Shown: piece by piece, positions 17,234-25,576 of the stretch | How the letters are laid out: each line of letters opens with the position of its first letter | How positions within the stretch are numbered: the stretch's first letter is position 1 | NCBI GenBank assembly: GCA_964531095.1 | Contig: CAZHED010000001.1 | Coordinates: 62,001-126,000, forward strand | Direction: 5' to 3' | Source: Palsa-1150 sp964531095 | Lineage (GTDB): Bacteria; Myxococcota_A; Polyangia; Polyangiales; Polyangiaceae | DNA: 64,000 nucleotides | Translations under genes and position numbers: made by a program | Notes under the pieces: generated by a model | Seen by the model: only the letters and a program-made list of their open reading frames with translations | Told to the model about the DNA's origin: nothing | Databases searched by the model: none

Positions 17234-19159
17234 ATGCCCTCCAGCTCTTCCGCCCCGCCCGAGCGCCCGTTCATCGATGCCGTTCACGCCGGCGTGCTCG
17301 TTGTCGACGGCGCGATGGGGACGCAGCTCTACGAGCGCGGGGTGCTCTACAGCACCTGTTTCGAAGAGCTCAATGTGTCGCGCCCTGAGCTCGTGGCAAA
17401 GGTGCATGCCGACTACTTGCGTGCCGGCGCGCAGGTGATCGAGACGAACACCTCCGGGGCCAACGCACTACGATTGGAGAAATACGGCCTCCAGGGGCGC
17501 GTGCGCGAGCTGAACGTGGCGGGGGTTCGCATCGCCCGAGCCGCCGCAGCCGGTCAGGCCTACGTCGCCGGCGCCATCGGTCCGAGCGGCTACTTCCTGG
17601 GCCAGCCCGGCCAGGGGGACGCAGCGGGGGCCAGCGCCGACGACCTGGCGAAGGTGAAGGCGGTCTTCTCCGAACAAGCGAGGGCGCTGATTGAGGCCGG
17701 GGTGGACGCGCTCATCGTCGAGACCATCCGGCAGACGCCCGAGCTTCGCATCGCGGTCGAGGCCGCGGTGGAGGCGAGCGAGGGGCGCGTGCCCGTCATC
17801 GCCAGCGTCTCGCTCGACGAGAGCGGCCGGATGGCCGAAGGGACCGACGCCCCCGAAGTCGCCCGCCTGGCGAGAGAGTGGGGCGCGAGCGTCGTCGGGG
17901 TGAATTGTTCCGACGGCCCGATGTCCGTGCTCGCGGCGGCCGAAAAGATGGTCCCAGTCGGCCTGCCGGTCCTCGCGGCTCCCAATGCGGGGCTGCCGCG
18001 GCGCGTCGACGAACGGATGGTCTACGTGTCGACCCCGGAGTATTTCGGCGTGTATGCACGGCGGATGATCCGGGTGGGCGTTCGCCTCGTCGGCGGCTGT
18101 TGCGGAACGACCCCCGAGCACATCAAACGCATCGCGGCGGCGGCACGCATGACCGGCGGCGGCCTCGAGTCTCGGTCGGCCACCGATCCTCCGCCGGCGA
18201 TCGAGCCGTCCGGCACCGTCCACTCGTTCGTCCCGGGGGCGTTGCAGGCGACGCCCTTCGAGGATCGCAGCGCGCTCGCGGCCAAGATCGCGCGCAAGCG
18301 GTTCGTCGTCTCGGTCGAGGTCAACCCCCCGGTCGGCGTCGACCCCTCGCGCGCCGTTGCAGCCGCCAAAATGCTCAAGGCGGGCGGCGTCGACGTCGTA
18401 AACATTGCCGACGGGGCGCGGGCTCAGGCGCGCATGAGCAACCTGGCGATGGCCGTGCGCATCCAGCGCGAGGTTGGCATCGAGGCGATCGTCCACGTTT
18501 GCGGGCGCGATCGGAACTTGCTCGGCACGCTCGGGCACCTGCTGGGGGCGCACGATCTTGGCGTGCGCAACCTCGTCGTCATCACCGGGGATCCGCCGAA
18601 GATGGGTGACTTCCCGGACGCGACCGCCGTTTACGACCTCGACTCGATCGGCATTCTCAAGCTCGCAGCGCGGCTGAACCATGGCGTGGACCCCGGAGGC
18701 AAGCCCCTCGGAGCGGTGACGAGCTTCGTTCTCGCCACCGGGGCGGAGCCCGCGGCGCTCAACTACGAGCGCGAGATCACGCGACTCAAGCTCAAGAAGG
18801 CAGCCGGTGCCGAGCTCGTGATGACCCAACCGGTCTACGACCCCGGGCTCCTGGTCCGGTTTCTCGACGACTGCGCTCCCCTCGGTCTGCCGGTGCTCGT
18901 CGGCTTGCTGCCTCTCGCGAGCTATCGAAACGCGGAGTTTTTGCACAACGAAGTCCCCGGCATGCAGGTTCCCGATGCGGTTCGCGAGCGAATGCGAAAG
19001 GCGGGAAGCGGCGCCGTCGCCCGCAAGGAGGGCGTGGCGATCGCGCGAGAGATGCTCGCGGCGGTGCGCAGCCGCGTCGCCGGCGCGTACGTGATGCCCC
19101 CGCTCGAGCGCCACGAGCTCGCCCTCGAGGTCATCGACGGCTTCCTCGATCCGAGATGA
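17234..19159 (+). CDS. Bifunctional homocysteine S-methyltransferase/methylenetetrahydrofolate reductase
   Basis: 641 residues from the ATG at 17234. The first ~310 residues are a homocysteine methyltransferase: GAMGTQLYERG, GVNCSDGP (first zinc Cys) and GGCCGTTPEHI (two further zinc Cys). After a linker, residues from about 345 on are a MetF-type TIM barrel: FVVSVEVNPPVG, VVNIADG, VVITGDPPKMGDFPDA, LVMTQPVYDP. The fusion is of the B. subtilis YitJ type. It would reduce methylene-THF and methylate homocysteine, perhaps using methyl-THF or S-methylmethionine. No riboswitch fold was identified in the 117-base upstream gap. The stop overlaps the next start (ATGA). Confidence 0.9.
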   Translation: MPSSSSAPPERPFIDAVHAGVLVVDGAMGTQLYERGVLYSTCFEELNVSRPELVAKVHADYLRAGAQVIETNTSGANALRLEKYGLQGRVRELNVAGVRIARAAAAGQAYVAGAIGPSGYFLGQPGQGDAAGASADDLAKVKAVFSEQARALIEAGVDALIVETIRQTPELRIAVEAAVEASEGRVPVIASVSLDESGRMAEGTDAPEVARLAREWGASVVGVNCSDGPMSVLAAAEKMVPVGLPVLAAPNAGLPRRVDERMVYVSTPEYFGVYARRMIRVGVRLVGGCCGTTPEHIKRIAAAARMTGGGLESRSATDPPPAIEPSGTVHSFVPGALQATPFEDRSALAAKIARKRFVVSVEVNPPVGVDPSRAVAAAKMLKAGGVDVVNIADGARAQARMSNLAMAVRIQREVGIEAIVHVCGRDRNLLGTLGHLLGAHDLGVRNLVVITGDPPKMGDFPDATAVYDLDSIGILKLAARLNHGVDPGGKPLGAVTSFVLATGAEPAALNYEREITRLKLKKAAGAELVMTQPVYDPGLLVRFLDDCAPLGLPVLVGLLPLASYRNAEFLHNEVPGMQVPDAVRERMRKAGSGAVARKEGVAIAREMLAAVRSRVAGAYVMPPLERHELALEVIDGFLDPR

Positions 19160-20523
19160 CGCGATCCCCGTCGACACGCGCGCTCCTTCTGGCAGTCGCG
19201 CTCATCGCCTGCCGCCGGGACGCGAAGGTCGACACCGCGGCGCTGCAGGAAGCGGCGGTCCAGGTGCCGACCGGCGACGCCGCGGGTCCCGTTGGCTCCG
19301 TTCTCGCCGCGCGGTGTCGTCCCACCGAGCGCGCCGCGCAGCTCGACGACGGACAAGCGTTGGACGACCTCGACATCGGCGACGGCGTTGCTTACGCCAG
19401 CGGGTACGCCGTCGGAATCGTGCACCGAGTGCCAGAGGGCCGCCAACCTGCGGGCCGCCAAGCAGCGGTCGCGCTGTGGGGGCCCGCCGCCGGCGATCCC
19501 CGCATCGTCGACCTTGCCCCGTCCGTGGGGGACGCACCTCCACCGCGCCTCGCTTCCTGTCGGGATCGGCTCCTCGCCGCGGCCTTCGCGCCGCCTCGCG
19601 CAGCAGCGCCGGACGGCGGAGGGCCGTCGATGGTGCGAGACCTCGCCGTCTACATGGTGGACTCGCCGTCGCCCGGGCAGGCGGTGCTTCACATTGCCCA
19701 GAAGGCGGATGAGTCGTTTGCCTTCGACCTCGCGTGCTCCGGTGCCACCGGCATCGCGGTTTGGGGCGAAACCGCGGCGGGTCGGGCAGGGGAGGGCGGA
19801 CGGGCACCTTCGCCGGACACCGCCGCCCGAGGGGTCATCCGCGGCGCCTCCTTTGCGGTCGGGAAAGGCGGCGCGGTCGCTGACGACCTGTCGCCGCCCG
19901 ATTCGGACGCCGAGATGCCTCGAGTCGTTCCAAGCGGCGCGGGGTTCCTCGTGCTCTGGCTCGCGCGCCGCCCCGACGCGACGAAGGCCTCGGATGGGTC
20001 GGCGGCCATCGAGGCGATCGGAGAGGCGCGCACCTTCGGCTGGCTCGAGGTCGTGGCCGTCGATGGCGCGGGGAAGGTCGTCGGTCCAGTCCGCCGGGTG
20101 ACGCCGTCCTCCGGACACGTCTCCGCCTACGACGTGCTTGCCCGGTCCGAGGGTTCCCAGCCCGCGATCCTCGTCGTGGCGCGCGATGACGGTGAGTCGA
20201 TCGATGGCGCTGGTGGGTCGTTGCTCCGGGTGCGGGTCCAGAGCGCAGGCGGCGACCCACCGGTGGCTTTGGCGACCGACGGGCTCGGCCGTGGGGCGCC
20301 CGCCTTCGTGGATGGGCCCTTGCCGTGGCTCGCTTGGATCGGACCTCACGAGGAGGTCCGGCTCTTGCCGCTCGACGGAGCCGGCGAGGGGATCGGGCCC
20401 GCGAGCGCCGAAGACGGGCTCGATGAGGCCCGTCCGCTGATATCGTCGAGTCCAACACGGGTGCTGGTCGCTGCACCGCGAGACAAGGCGGGGCAGCTTC
20501 GAGTGTTCGACTGCCAGCGCTGA
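19156..20523 (+). CDS. Lipoprotein of unknown function
   Basis: 455 residues. N-terminal signal with lipobox ALIAC (Cys at about residue 19) followed by RRD. No catalytic motif was recognised. The body has repeated short strands such as GVAYASGYAVGIVHRV, GFLVLWLARRP and PLPWLAWIGPHEEVRLLPLDG, which look like blades of a beta-propeller of the kind found in myxobacterial surface lipoproteins; this is inference. The start overlaps the upstream HMT/MTHFR stop by four bases, so translation is coupled, though no functional link to methionine is evident. Confidence 0.65.
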   Translation: MTRSPSTRALLLAVALIACRRDAKVDTAALQEAAVQVPTGDAAGPVGSVLAARCRPTERAAQLDDGQALDDLDIGDGVAYASGYAVGIVHRVPEGRQPAGRQAAVALWGPAAGDPRIVDLAPSVGDAPPPRLASCRDRLLAAAFAPPRAAAPDGGGPSMVRDLAVYMVDSPSPGQAVLHIAQKADESFAFDLACSGATGIAVWGETAAGRAGEGGRAPSPDTAARGVIRGASFAVGKGGAVADDLSPPDSDAEMPRVVPSGAGFLVLWLARRPDATKASDGSAAIEAIGEARTFGWLEVVAVDGAGKVVGPVRRVTPSSGHVSAYDVLARSEGSQPAILVVARDDGESIDGAGGSLLRVRVQSAGGDPPVALATDGLGRGAPAFVDGPLPWLAWIGPHEEVRLLPLDGAGEGIGPASAEDGLDEARPLISSSPTRVLVAAPRDKAGQLRVFDCQR

Positions 20524-20553
20524 GCAACGCTTCCGTCTTGCTCCCCTTTCGAC

Positions 20554-20559
20554 TAGGTT
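20554..20559 (+). promoter_or_regulatory. -10-like box before the tRNA gene
   Basis: TAGGTT lies 35 bases before the mature tRNA end. It is embedded in ACTAGGTT, the same octamer seen before rpmE. No good -35 box was found at 17 bases. Confidence 0.25.
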
Positions 20560-20594
20560 TCGACGCGTGGCATCCGCCGCCCGGCACGAGCTTC

Positions 20595-20668
20595 GGGCCC
20601 ATAGCTCAATCGGTCAGAGCCCCCGGCTCATAACCGGGCCGTTCCTGGTTCGAACCCAGGTGGGCCCA
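20595..20668 (+). tRNA. tRNA with CAT anticodon (elongator Met or lysidine-modified Ile2)
   Basis: A 74-base cloverleaf. Acceptor stem GGGCCCA pairs with TGGGCCC; the D stem is GCTC/GAGC; the anticodon stem CCCGG/CCGGG encloses the loop CTCATAA; the T stem CCTGG/CCAGG carries TTCGAAC; the discriminator is A. No CCA is encoded (ACCC follows). The 1-72 pair is intact and the anticodon stem lacks three consecutive G:C pairs of the initiator type, so it is not the initiator. Elongator Met and tRNA-Ile2 cannot be separated by eye. Confidence 0.93.
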
Positions 20669-20679
20669 CCCCCCTGGTA

Positions 20680-20709
20680 TTTGAGGGGAGCGCGGCCGCT
20701 CCCCTCAAA
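20680..20709 (+). terminator. 13-bp perfect hairpin after the tRNA
   Basis: TTTGAGGGGAGCG (20680-20692) pairs perfectly with CGCTCCCCTCAAA (20697-20709) around the loop CGGC. It starts 12 bases after the tRNA end. There is no T-run, as is common for GC-rich terminators. A related hairpin with the same GGGGAGCG arm is at 26478-26501. Confidence 0.7.
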
Positions 20710-20777
20710 GTCCCCAGCCGGAAGCGGGGCCACGGGCGCGACCGAAATGCACCGGCCCTCCACTAGACGTAGCCAGA

Positions 20778-20906
20778 CTCGAAGCCCGGCGATTTTCGCC
20801 GAGACCAAGCGCTGGGTTCGGCGGCCGCGCGAGGGATACGACGGTATCTTGAGCGCGGCCGACGAAGCCAGCGCGCCGGTATCGGCGAAAAGCGCCAGGC
20901 TTCGAG
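20778..20906. repeat. 129-nt long imperfect palindrome between the tRNA and the zinc-ribbon gene
   Basis: The left arm starts CTCGAAGCCCGGCG at 20778 and the right arm ends CGCCAGGCTTCGAG at 20906. The outer 29 bases of the arms match at 26 positions. After a 2/3-base bulge the arms continue with GCGCTGG-TTCG (11/12), CGGCCGCGC, and an inner GATAC/GTATC pair around a GACG loop. The whole element could fold into one hairpin of about 60 base pairs. It contains no gene and leaves 28 bases before the next start codon. It could be a MITE/REP-like element or a structured RNA; transcription is unproven. Confidence 0.8.
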
Positions 20907-20934
20907 GCCGTGGTCGCTTGGCCGCGCGTGCGCT

Positions 20935-21723
20935 ATGAACCCCAAAACGCCGTCTCCCTCGTCCCGGAGTCACGCATTGAGCATCCCCGACCAGATCCGC
21001 GCTCTCGAGAAACTCGCGCAAATCGACGCACAACTGAAGGAACTGGAGGAGCAGCTCGCGCAGGAGCGCTCCACCCTCGACGGACTGAAGTCCGGAATCG
21101 CCAAGTTCGACGATCGACTCGGTATCGACCGAAGCGCGCTCGCCGTGATGGACAAGACGCGCGGCGAGTTGATTCAGGACGTGCGCAACATGACCCAACA
21201 GCTGGACCATTCTCGCGACAAGCTCGGACGCTCGCGCACGGAGCGCGAGTCGAACGCGGCGCAGCGCGAGCTCGAGGAGCTCCGCAAGCTCGTTCGTGAT
21301 CGCGAAGAGGAAATAGGCAAACTCACCGCGGATGCCGACGCCGCGCGCCAGCAAATCGAAGCGACCGAAGCGGAGCACAAGAAGCTCGCTGACGAGCTTG
21401 CGGCGCGCGAGGGCGACATCAGCTCCAAGCTCAGCGAAGTGGACGGTCTGGCGAAGCGAAAGCGTGTCGAGCGCGACGCGGCCGTGAAGGCGCTGCCCCC
21501 GCAGCTCTATCGTCGGTACGACATGATCCGTTCCAAGCGCGGCACGGCCATCGCGCAGACGACGGACGGAACCTGCAAGGCGTGCCACATGTCGTTGCCG
21601 CCGCAGCTCTTTCATCGTCTGCGGCGCGAACCCATTCTCGAGCAATGCCCTTCGTGCCATCGCCTCATCTATTTCGTGCCGCCCGAGGCCGTGGGAGCCG
21701 ACGCGCCGACGGAGCGAGGCTGA
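20935..21723 (+). CDS. Coiled-coil protein with C4 zinc ribbon (CT398/DUF164-like)
   Basis: 262 residues. From about 15 to 195 the sequence is a long charged coiled coil (repeated KELEEQLAQ-like and RELEELRKLVRDREEE heptads). It ends in a C4 zinc ribbon: CKACHMSL and, 20 residues later, CPSCHRLIYF. The family is widespread and in Chlamydia (CT398) binds sigma-54 and secretion components; elsewhere its role is poorly known. No signal peptide, so cytosolic. A few codons upstream of the first coil are Ser/Pro-rich; MNPK at 20935 is the likely start. It is followed by a hairpin and then the kinase gene, so it is probably its own transcript. Confidence 0.85.
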   Translation: MNPKTPSPSSRSHALSIPDQIRALEKLAQIDAQLKELEEQLAQERSTLDGLKSGIAKFDDRLGIDRSALAVMDKTRGELIQDVRNMTQQLDHSRDKLGRSRTERESNAAQRELEELRKLVRDREEEIGKLTADADAARQQIEATEAEHKKLADELAAREGDISSKLSEVDGLAKRKRVERDAAVKALPPQLYRRYDMIRSKRGTAIAQTTDGTCKACHMSLPPQLFHRLRREPILEQCPSCHRLIYFVPPEAVGADAPTERG

Positions 21724-21729
21724 CCGGGC

Positions 21730-21745
21730 GTGCGCCTCAGCGCAC
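21730..21745 (+). terminator. Hairpin after the zinc-ribbon gene
   Basis: GTGCGC (21730-21735) pairs with GCGCAC (21740-21745) around CTCA, six bases after the stop, followed by AACTTT. Short but well placed. Confidence 0.45.
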
Positions 21746-21821
21746 AACTTTGGCGGTCTTCCACAACGCGCCAGAGTCGCGATAGGCTCCACGTCATGTT
21801 CGCCGGGCGGTCCCCGCCGAC

Positions 21822-23150
21822 ATGAAGAGCTGCCCGCTTTGCCAGCGAGTGTTTCCGAACGACGCGGGCTTCTGCCCCGCAGACGGAACGGCGCTCACCA
21901 CGGCCAGCATGGCACCGGTCGCCCCGTCCGCCGAGGATCCGCTCATCGGCGCCCGCTTGTGTGAGCGCTACGAGATCCGCCGCGTCGTCGCCGATGGAGG
22001 GATGGGGCGCGTCTACGAAGGGATCGACAAGAAAACCGATTCGCGCATCGCGCTGAAGTTGCTCCATGAAGACGTCGCCCGGGACGAAGTGGCCCTCGAG
22101 CGATTCAAGCGCGAGTACGAGATCAGCGCGCTCCTGCCGCACGAGCACATCGTGCGGGTGCTCGACTTTCAGCGCGACCTCGTGCAGAAGAGCTGGCTCC
22201 TCGTCATGGAATTCTTGGACGGCGAGGAGCTTCGGTACGTGCTCAAGCGCGAGCGGATCCTTCCGCCGGAGCGGGTGATCCGAATGCTCTCGCAAGTGGC
22301 GATCGGCCTGGACCAGGCGCACGCGCGGAGCTTCATCCACCGCGACCTCAAGCCCGACAACCTCTTTCTCTGCGGCACCCGAGAAGGCGACGCCGTGAAG
22401 GTGCTCGACTTCGGGTCGGTGAAAGATCGGAGCGGGAGCCGCAAAAAGCTGACGGTTCTCGGAACGACCATCGGCAGCCCGTACTACATGTCACCGGAGC
22501 AGGCGCAGGGGCTCGACACCATCGACGCGCGAGCGGACGTGTTTGCGCTCGCCGCGGTGACGTACGAGTGCGTGACCGGCGAAGTGCCTTTCGCGGGTAA
22601 CAACGGGCCCTCGATTCTGCTCGCCATCATGACGAAAGACCCGATTGCGCCGACGGTGAAGGCGGCGGGCGCGAAGTACCCGATACCGCCCGCGCTCGAC
22701 GACGTGCTCGAGGTCGGGCTCGCGAAGAATCAAAACATCCGGACTCGCACCGTGGGTGCGCTCGCCGACGCCGTGGGTCGGGCATACGGCCTCTCGGGAG
22801 ACCATCTTCAGTGGGCGACGCTGCCGCAGCAGGAGATCGCCCGCCAAATCGCCCAGGCGATGCCCCGAGCGATGCCGTCCGCGGTCGCCCCGCTCGCGGT
22901 TGCGGCCGACCCGTTCGCCCCGCCAGAACGCGCGGTTCTCCCAACGAGGGCGCAAGCGCAGGCGCCGCCTCCGTGGGGTGCTCATTCGTCGCGGCGGGGG
23001 GAGGGGCTGGCTGGCACGGTCTCCGATTCCGACATGGTGGCGCGCGGTCTGCCGGCAGCGAAGCCGGCTTGGCTGCTGCCGGTCCTCGTGGGCTTGCTCG
23101 CCCTGGTGGTGGGGGGTGCCGTGACCCTGGCCGTGATGGCCGGACGATAG
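21822..23150 (+). CDS. Ser/Thr protein kinase 1 with N-terminal zinc ribbon and C-terminal membrane anchor
   Basis: 442 residues. Residues 1-25 form a short zinc-ribbon (CPLCQRVF...FCPADGTAL), common on myxobacterial Hanks kinases. The kinase domain (about 50-315) has the Gly-rich ADGGMGRVYEG, ATP-binding Lys79 in IALKLL, catalytic Asp175 in HRDLKPDN, VLDFG (Asp196) and GSPYYMSPEQ. All catalytic residues are present. A Pro/Ala linker leads to one membrane helix near the C-terminus (LLPVLVGLLALVVGGAVTLAVM), leaving almost nothing outside, so sensing is likely cytosolic. An MFS transporter gene begins six bases downstream. Confidence 0.93.
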   Translation: MKSCPLCQRVFPNDAGFCPADGTALTTASMAPVAPSAEDPLIGARLCERYEIRRVVADGGMGRVYEGIDKKTDSRIALKLLHEDVARDEVALERFKREYEISALLPHEHIVRVLDFQRDLVQKSWLLVMEFLDGEELRYVLKRERILPPERVIRMLSQVAIGLDQAHARSFIHRDLKPDNLFLCGTREGDAVKVLDFGSVKDRSGSRKKLTVLGTTIGSPYYMSPEQAQGLDTIDARADVFALAAVTYECVTGEVPFAGNNGPSILLAIMTKDPIAPTVKAAGAKYPIPPALDDVLEVGLAKNQNIRTRTVGALADAVGRAYGLSGDHLQWATLPQQEIARQIAQAMPRAMPSAVAPLAVAADPFAPPERAVLPTRAQAQAPPPWGAHSSRRGEGLAGTVSDSDMVARGLPAAKPAWLLPVLVGLLALVVGGAVTLAVMAGR

Positions 23151-23156
23151 GGCGAC

Positions 23157-24374
23157 GTGCAAGGGCCACCGCCTCGGGGCGGCCGCTCTCAGCGGGACCG
23201 TCGCAAGCTGGCCCTCCGGACCTACTACGCGGCGGCTGTCGCGGTCGGGGGAATCTACCTCCCGTTTTTTCCCCGTTGGCTCGAAGCGCGCGGGATGTTC
23301 GGCGTCCGCCTGGGCGTCATCGCTGCCGCCGCACCGGCCATGGGTGTCATCGCGCCGACGGCCTTCGGGGTCCTGGCCGACGCGCTCAAACTGCGGGGAG
23401 GTCTCCTCCAGATAGCGTGCGCCGGTGCGGCGCTCACTTTCGGGGCGCTCACCGTCGCCGCGGCCGCAGGGCTGCACCTCGGCTTCGGCCTTCTGCTCGT
23501 CTGCGCGCTGGTCTTCGCTCTCTTTCGATCGCCGATGGGTTTCGTCGCAGACCTCGTCGCGCTCGAGCTGGCACCGGCCGCGGGCACGACCTATGGGCGG
23601 CTGCGTCTCTGGGGATCGCTTGGGTTTGTCGTCTCCGTCCTCGTGGTCGCGCGCACCGTCGATCCGCGAGACCCGGTCGTCTTTCCGGCGGTCACCACGG
23701 GGCTGGTCCTTGCGGCGCTGCTCGCATCCCTGCGCCTGCCGCGTCGCGCCGATCTGCCCGACCGCGGCGATCGTCACGGCGCGTTGCGCCTGCTGAAGGA
23801 GGGAGATTTCCGACTCTTCCTTGCCTCCGTGTTCCTCGCGCAGGGCGCCCACGCCGCGTACGACCTGTGCTTCACGATTCATCTGTTCGATCTGGGCATT
23901 CCCCGGATGAACATCGGTTGGATTTGGGCCTTCGGAGCAGCTTGCGAGGTGCTCATGATGGCGTCCTCCGCGCCCTTGTTTCGCGCGTTCGCCCCCCTTT
24001 CGCTCTTCGCCGTCGCGATCGGCGCCGGATCGTTTCGGTGGGCCCTGCTCGCCGTCGTGCGATCGCCCGCCGTCATTCTGGCACTTCAGCCGCTGCATGC
24101 CCTCTCGTTCGGGCTGTTCTGGCTCTCGGCGGTCGGCTTCACGTCCCGCCGCTTTCCACGACACTCGCTCGGCACGGCGCAGGGACTTTTTTCGACTGCG
24201 ATGGGGGCGGGGTCCGTGGTGGGGATGCTCGCATGGGGCTCTCTGTACCAACGGGCGGGCGGCAGTGCGGTGTTCGGGGCCGCAGCGTGCCTCTCGGCCT
24301 GCGCGGCCGCGTTCGCGGCGGCGCTCGATCGCAGGATGCGCCTGCGCGTCGACGGGCCAGCGCTCGAAGAGTAG
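23157..24374 (+). CDS. MFS transporter, HcaT/MFS_1-like
   Basis: 405 residues from GTG, six bases after the kinase stop. About 12 hydrophobic helices. The N-terminal pattern YYAAAVAVGGIYLPFFPRWLEARG and APAMGVIAPTAFGVLADAL resembles the PPP/HcaT branch (3-phenylpropionate transporter-like, MFS_1_like). GRLRLWGSLGFV is the family's usual helix-5 motif. The N-terminal Arg-rich tail (RGGRSQRDRRK) is cytosolic. Substrate unknown. Close spacing to the kinase suggests phosphorylation or co-regulation, which is inference only. Confidence 0.83.
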   Translation: MQGPPPRGGRSQRDRRKLALRTYYAAAVAVGGIYLPFFPRWLEARGMFGVRLGVIAAAAPAMGVIAPTAFGVLADALKLRGGLLQIACAGAALTFGALTVAAAAGLHLGFGLLLVCALVFALFRSPMGFVADLVALELAPAAGTTYGRLRLWGSLGFVVSVLVVARTVDPRDPVVFPAVTTGLVLAALLASLRLPRRADLPDRGDRHGALRLLKEGDFRLFLASVFLAQGAHAAYDLCFTIHLFDLGIPRMNIGWIWAFGAACEVLMMASSAPLFRAFAPLSLFAVAIGAGSFRWALLAVVRSPAVILALQPLHALSFGLFWLSAVGFTSRRFPRHSLGTAQGLFSTAMGAGSVVGMLAWGSLYQRAGGSAVFGAAACLSACAAAFAAALDRRMRLRVDGPALEE

Positions 24375-24428
24375 GGAGTCGAGCTTTTGCCCTGCGGATC
24401 GGACCGGGCACGTTATGATCTCGCCGCG

Positions 24429-25436
24429 ATGAATGTCCTCTTCGTCGGCGGAACCGGTATCATCAGCTCGGCGTGTGCGCGGCTCGCGCTTGCACGGGGC
24501 ATCGACCTGACTTTCTTGTGCCGCGGCAAGACCGGTCGTCACCCCGTTCCCGCCGGTGCGAAAGTCCTCCGCGGCGACGTTCGAGACCCGCAGTCGGCGC
24601 GCAATGCCATCGGCGATCGAAGCTTCGACGTGGTCGTCCAGTGGATCGGCTTCGTACCGGCGCACATCGAGCTCGATATCGCGCTGTTTCGCGGTCGCGT
24701 CCGCCAGTACGTCTTCATCAGCTCCGCGTCGGCGTACCAGACTCCTCCCTTGCGGCTCCCCGTGACGGAATCGACGCCGCTGTACAATCCACATTGGCAG
24801 TATTCGCGCGACAAAATCGCCTGTGAGGAGCGGCTGATCCACGCCTATCGAGGCGAAGGTTTCCCCGCAACCATCGTCCGGCCGTCGCACACCTACGACG
24901 CGGCGTTGCTTCCTGTGCACGGCGGCTGGACCGTCATCGACCGCATGCGCCGCGGGCTACCCGTCGTCGTCCACGGCGACGGCACGTCGCTTTGGACCTT
25001 GACGCACAACGATGATTTCGCGCGTGGGTTCATCGGCCTCCTCGGGCGCGAAGAAACGGCCGGGGATTCATTTCACATCACGTCGGACGAAGCCCTGACG
25101 TGGGACCAAATCCACGAATTGCTCGGGCGCGCCGCCGGCGCTCGGCCCGACATCGTGCACGTTCCGTCCGATCTCGTGGCGCGGTTCGATCCCGAATGGG
25201 GAGCCAGCCTGCTCGGCGACAAAGCGCACAGCATGATCTTCGACAACACGAAGATCAAAAGGGTCGTGCCGGACTTTCGGGCCGTGGTGCCCTATGCGTA
25301 CGGAGCGTTCGAGCAGATCGCGTGGTACGACGGCGACCCCGGGCGACGTATCGTCGACCATGCGGTGAACGCTCTTTTCGACACAATCCTGACGGCCTAC
25401 CGGCGCGCCTGGCCGGATCTCTCGCAATCTTCCTGA
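24429..25436 (+). CDS. Extended-SDR NAD-dependent epimerase/dehydratase
   Basis: 335 residues from ATG at 24429, with a TATGAT box ten bases upstream. MNVLFVGGTGIISSACARLAL is the NAD-binding Rossmann start. FISSASAYQTPP supplies the Ser and YSRDKIACEERL the YxxxK pair shifted as in the mRNA-binding-protein/CSP41-like branch of SDRs. The C-terminus holds WTLTHNDDFARGFIGLLG and an EIT-like DEALTWDQIHELL strand. The reaction is unknown. Neighbours (a CBM-like lipoprotein and a membrane glycosyltransferase) suggest a sugar substrate. No membrane segment. Confidence 0.8.
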   Translation: MNVLFVGGTGIISSACARLALARGIDLTFLCRGKTGRHPVPAGAKVLRGDVRDPQSARNAIGDRSFDVVVQWIGFVPAHIELDIALFRGRVRQYVFISSASAYQTPPLRLPVTESTPLYNPHWQYSRDKIACEERLIHAYRGEGFPATIVRPSHTYDAALLPVHGGWTVIDRMRRGLPVVVHGDGTSLWTLTHNDDFARGFIGLLGREETAGDSFHITSDEALTWDQIHELLGRAAGARPDIVHVPSDLVARFDPEWGASLLGDKAHSMIFDNTKIKRVVPDFRAVVPYAYGAFEQIAWYDGDPGRRIVDHAVNALFDTILTAYRRAWPDLSQSS

Positions 25437-25576
25437 TCTTCCTCGCCTTTTCTGTGACCCGTCACTGCGTCGATCGGTCGCGAGGCGGTAGCCCCGCGAG
25501 CGCGCTTGCCCGGGCAGATCGCTCCGAGTAGTCTCGCGCGCCGTATCGCCAGAGCACCTTAGCGTGCGGAGGATTC

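Noticed and set aside
22491..24920. 809-codon open reading on minus across kinase 1, the MFS gene and the SDR gene
   Set aside because: Antisense to three genes with intact motifs; composition is a mirror of their codons.
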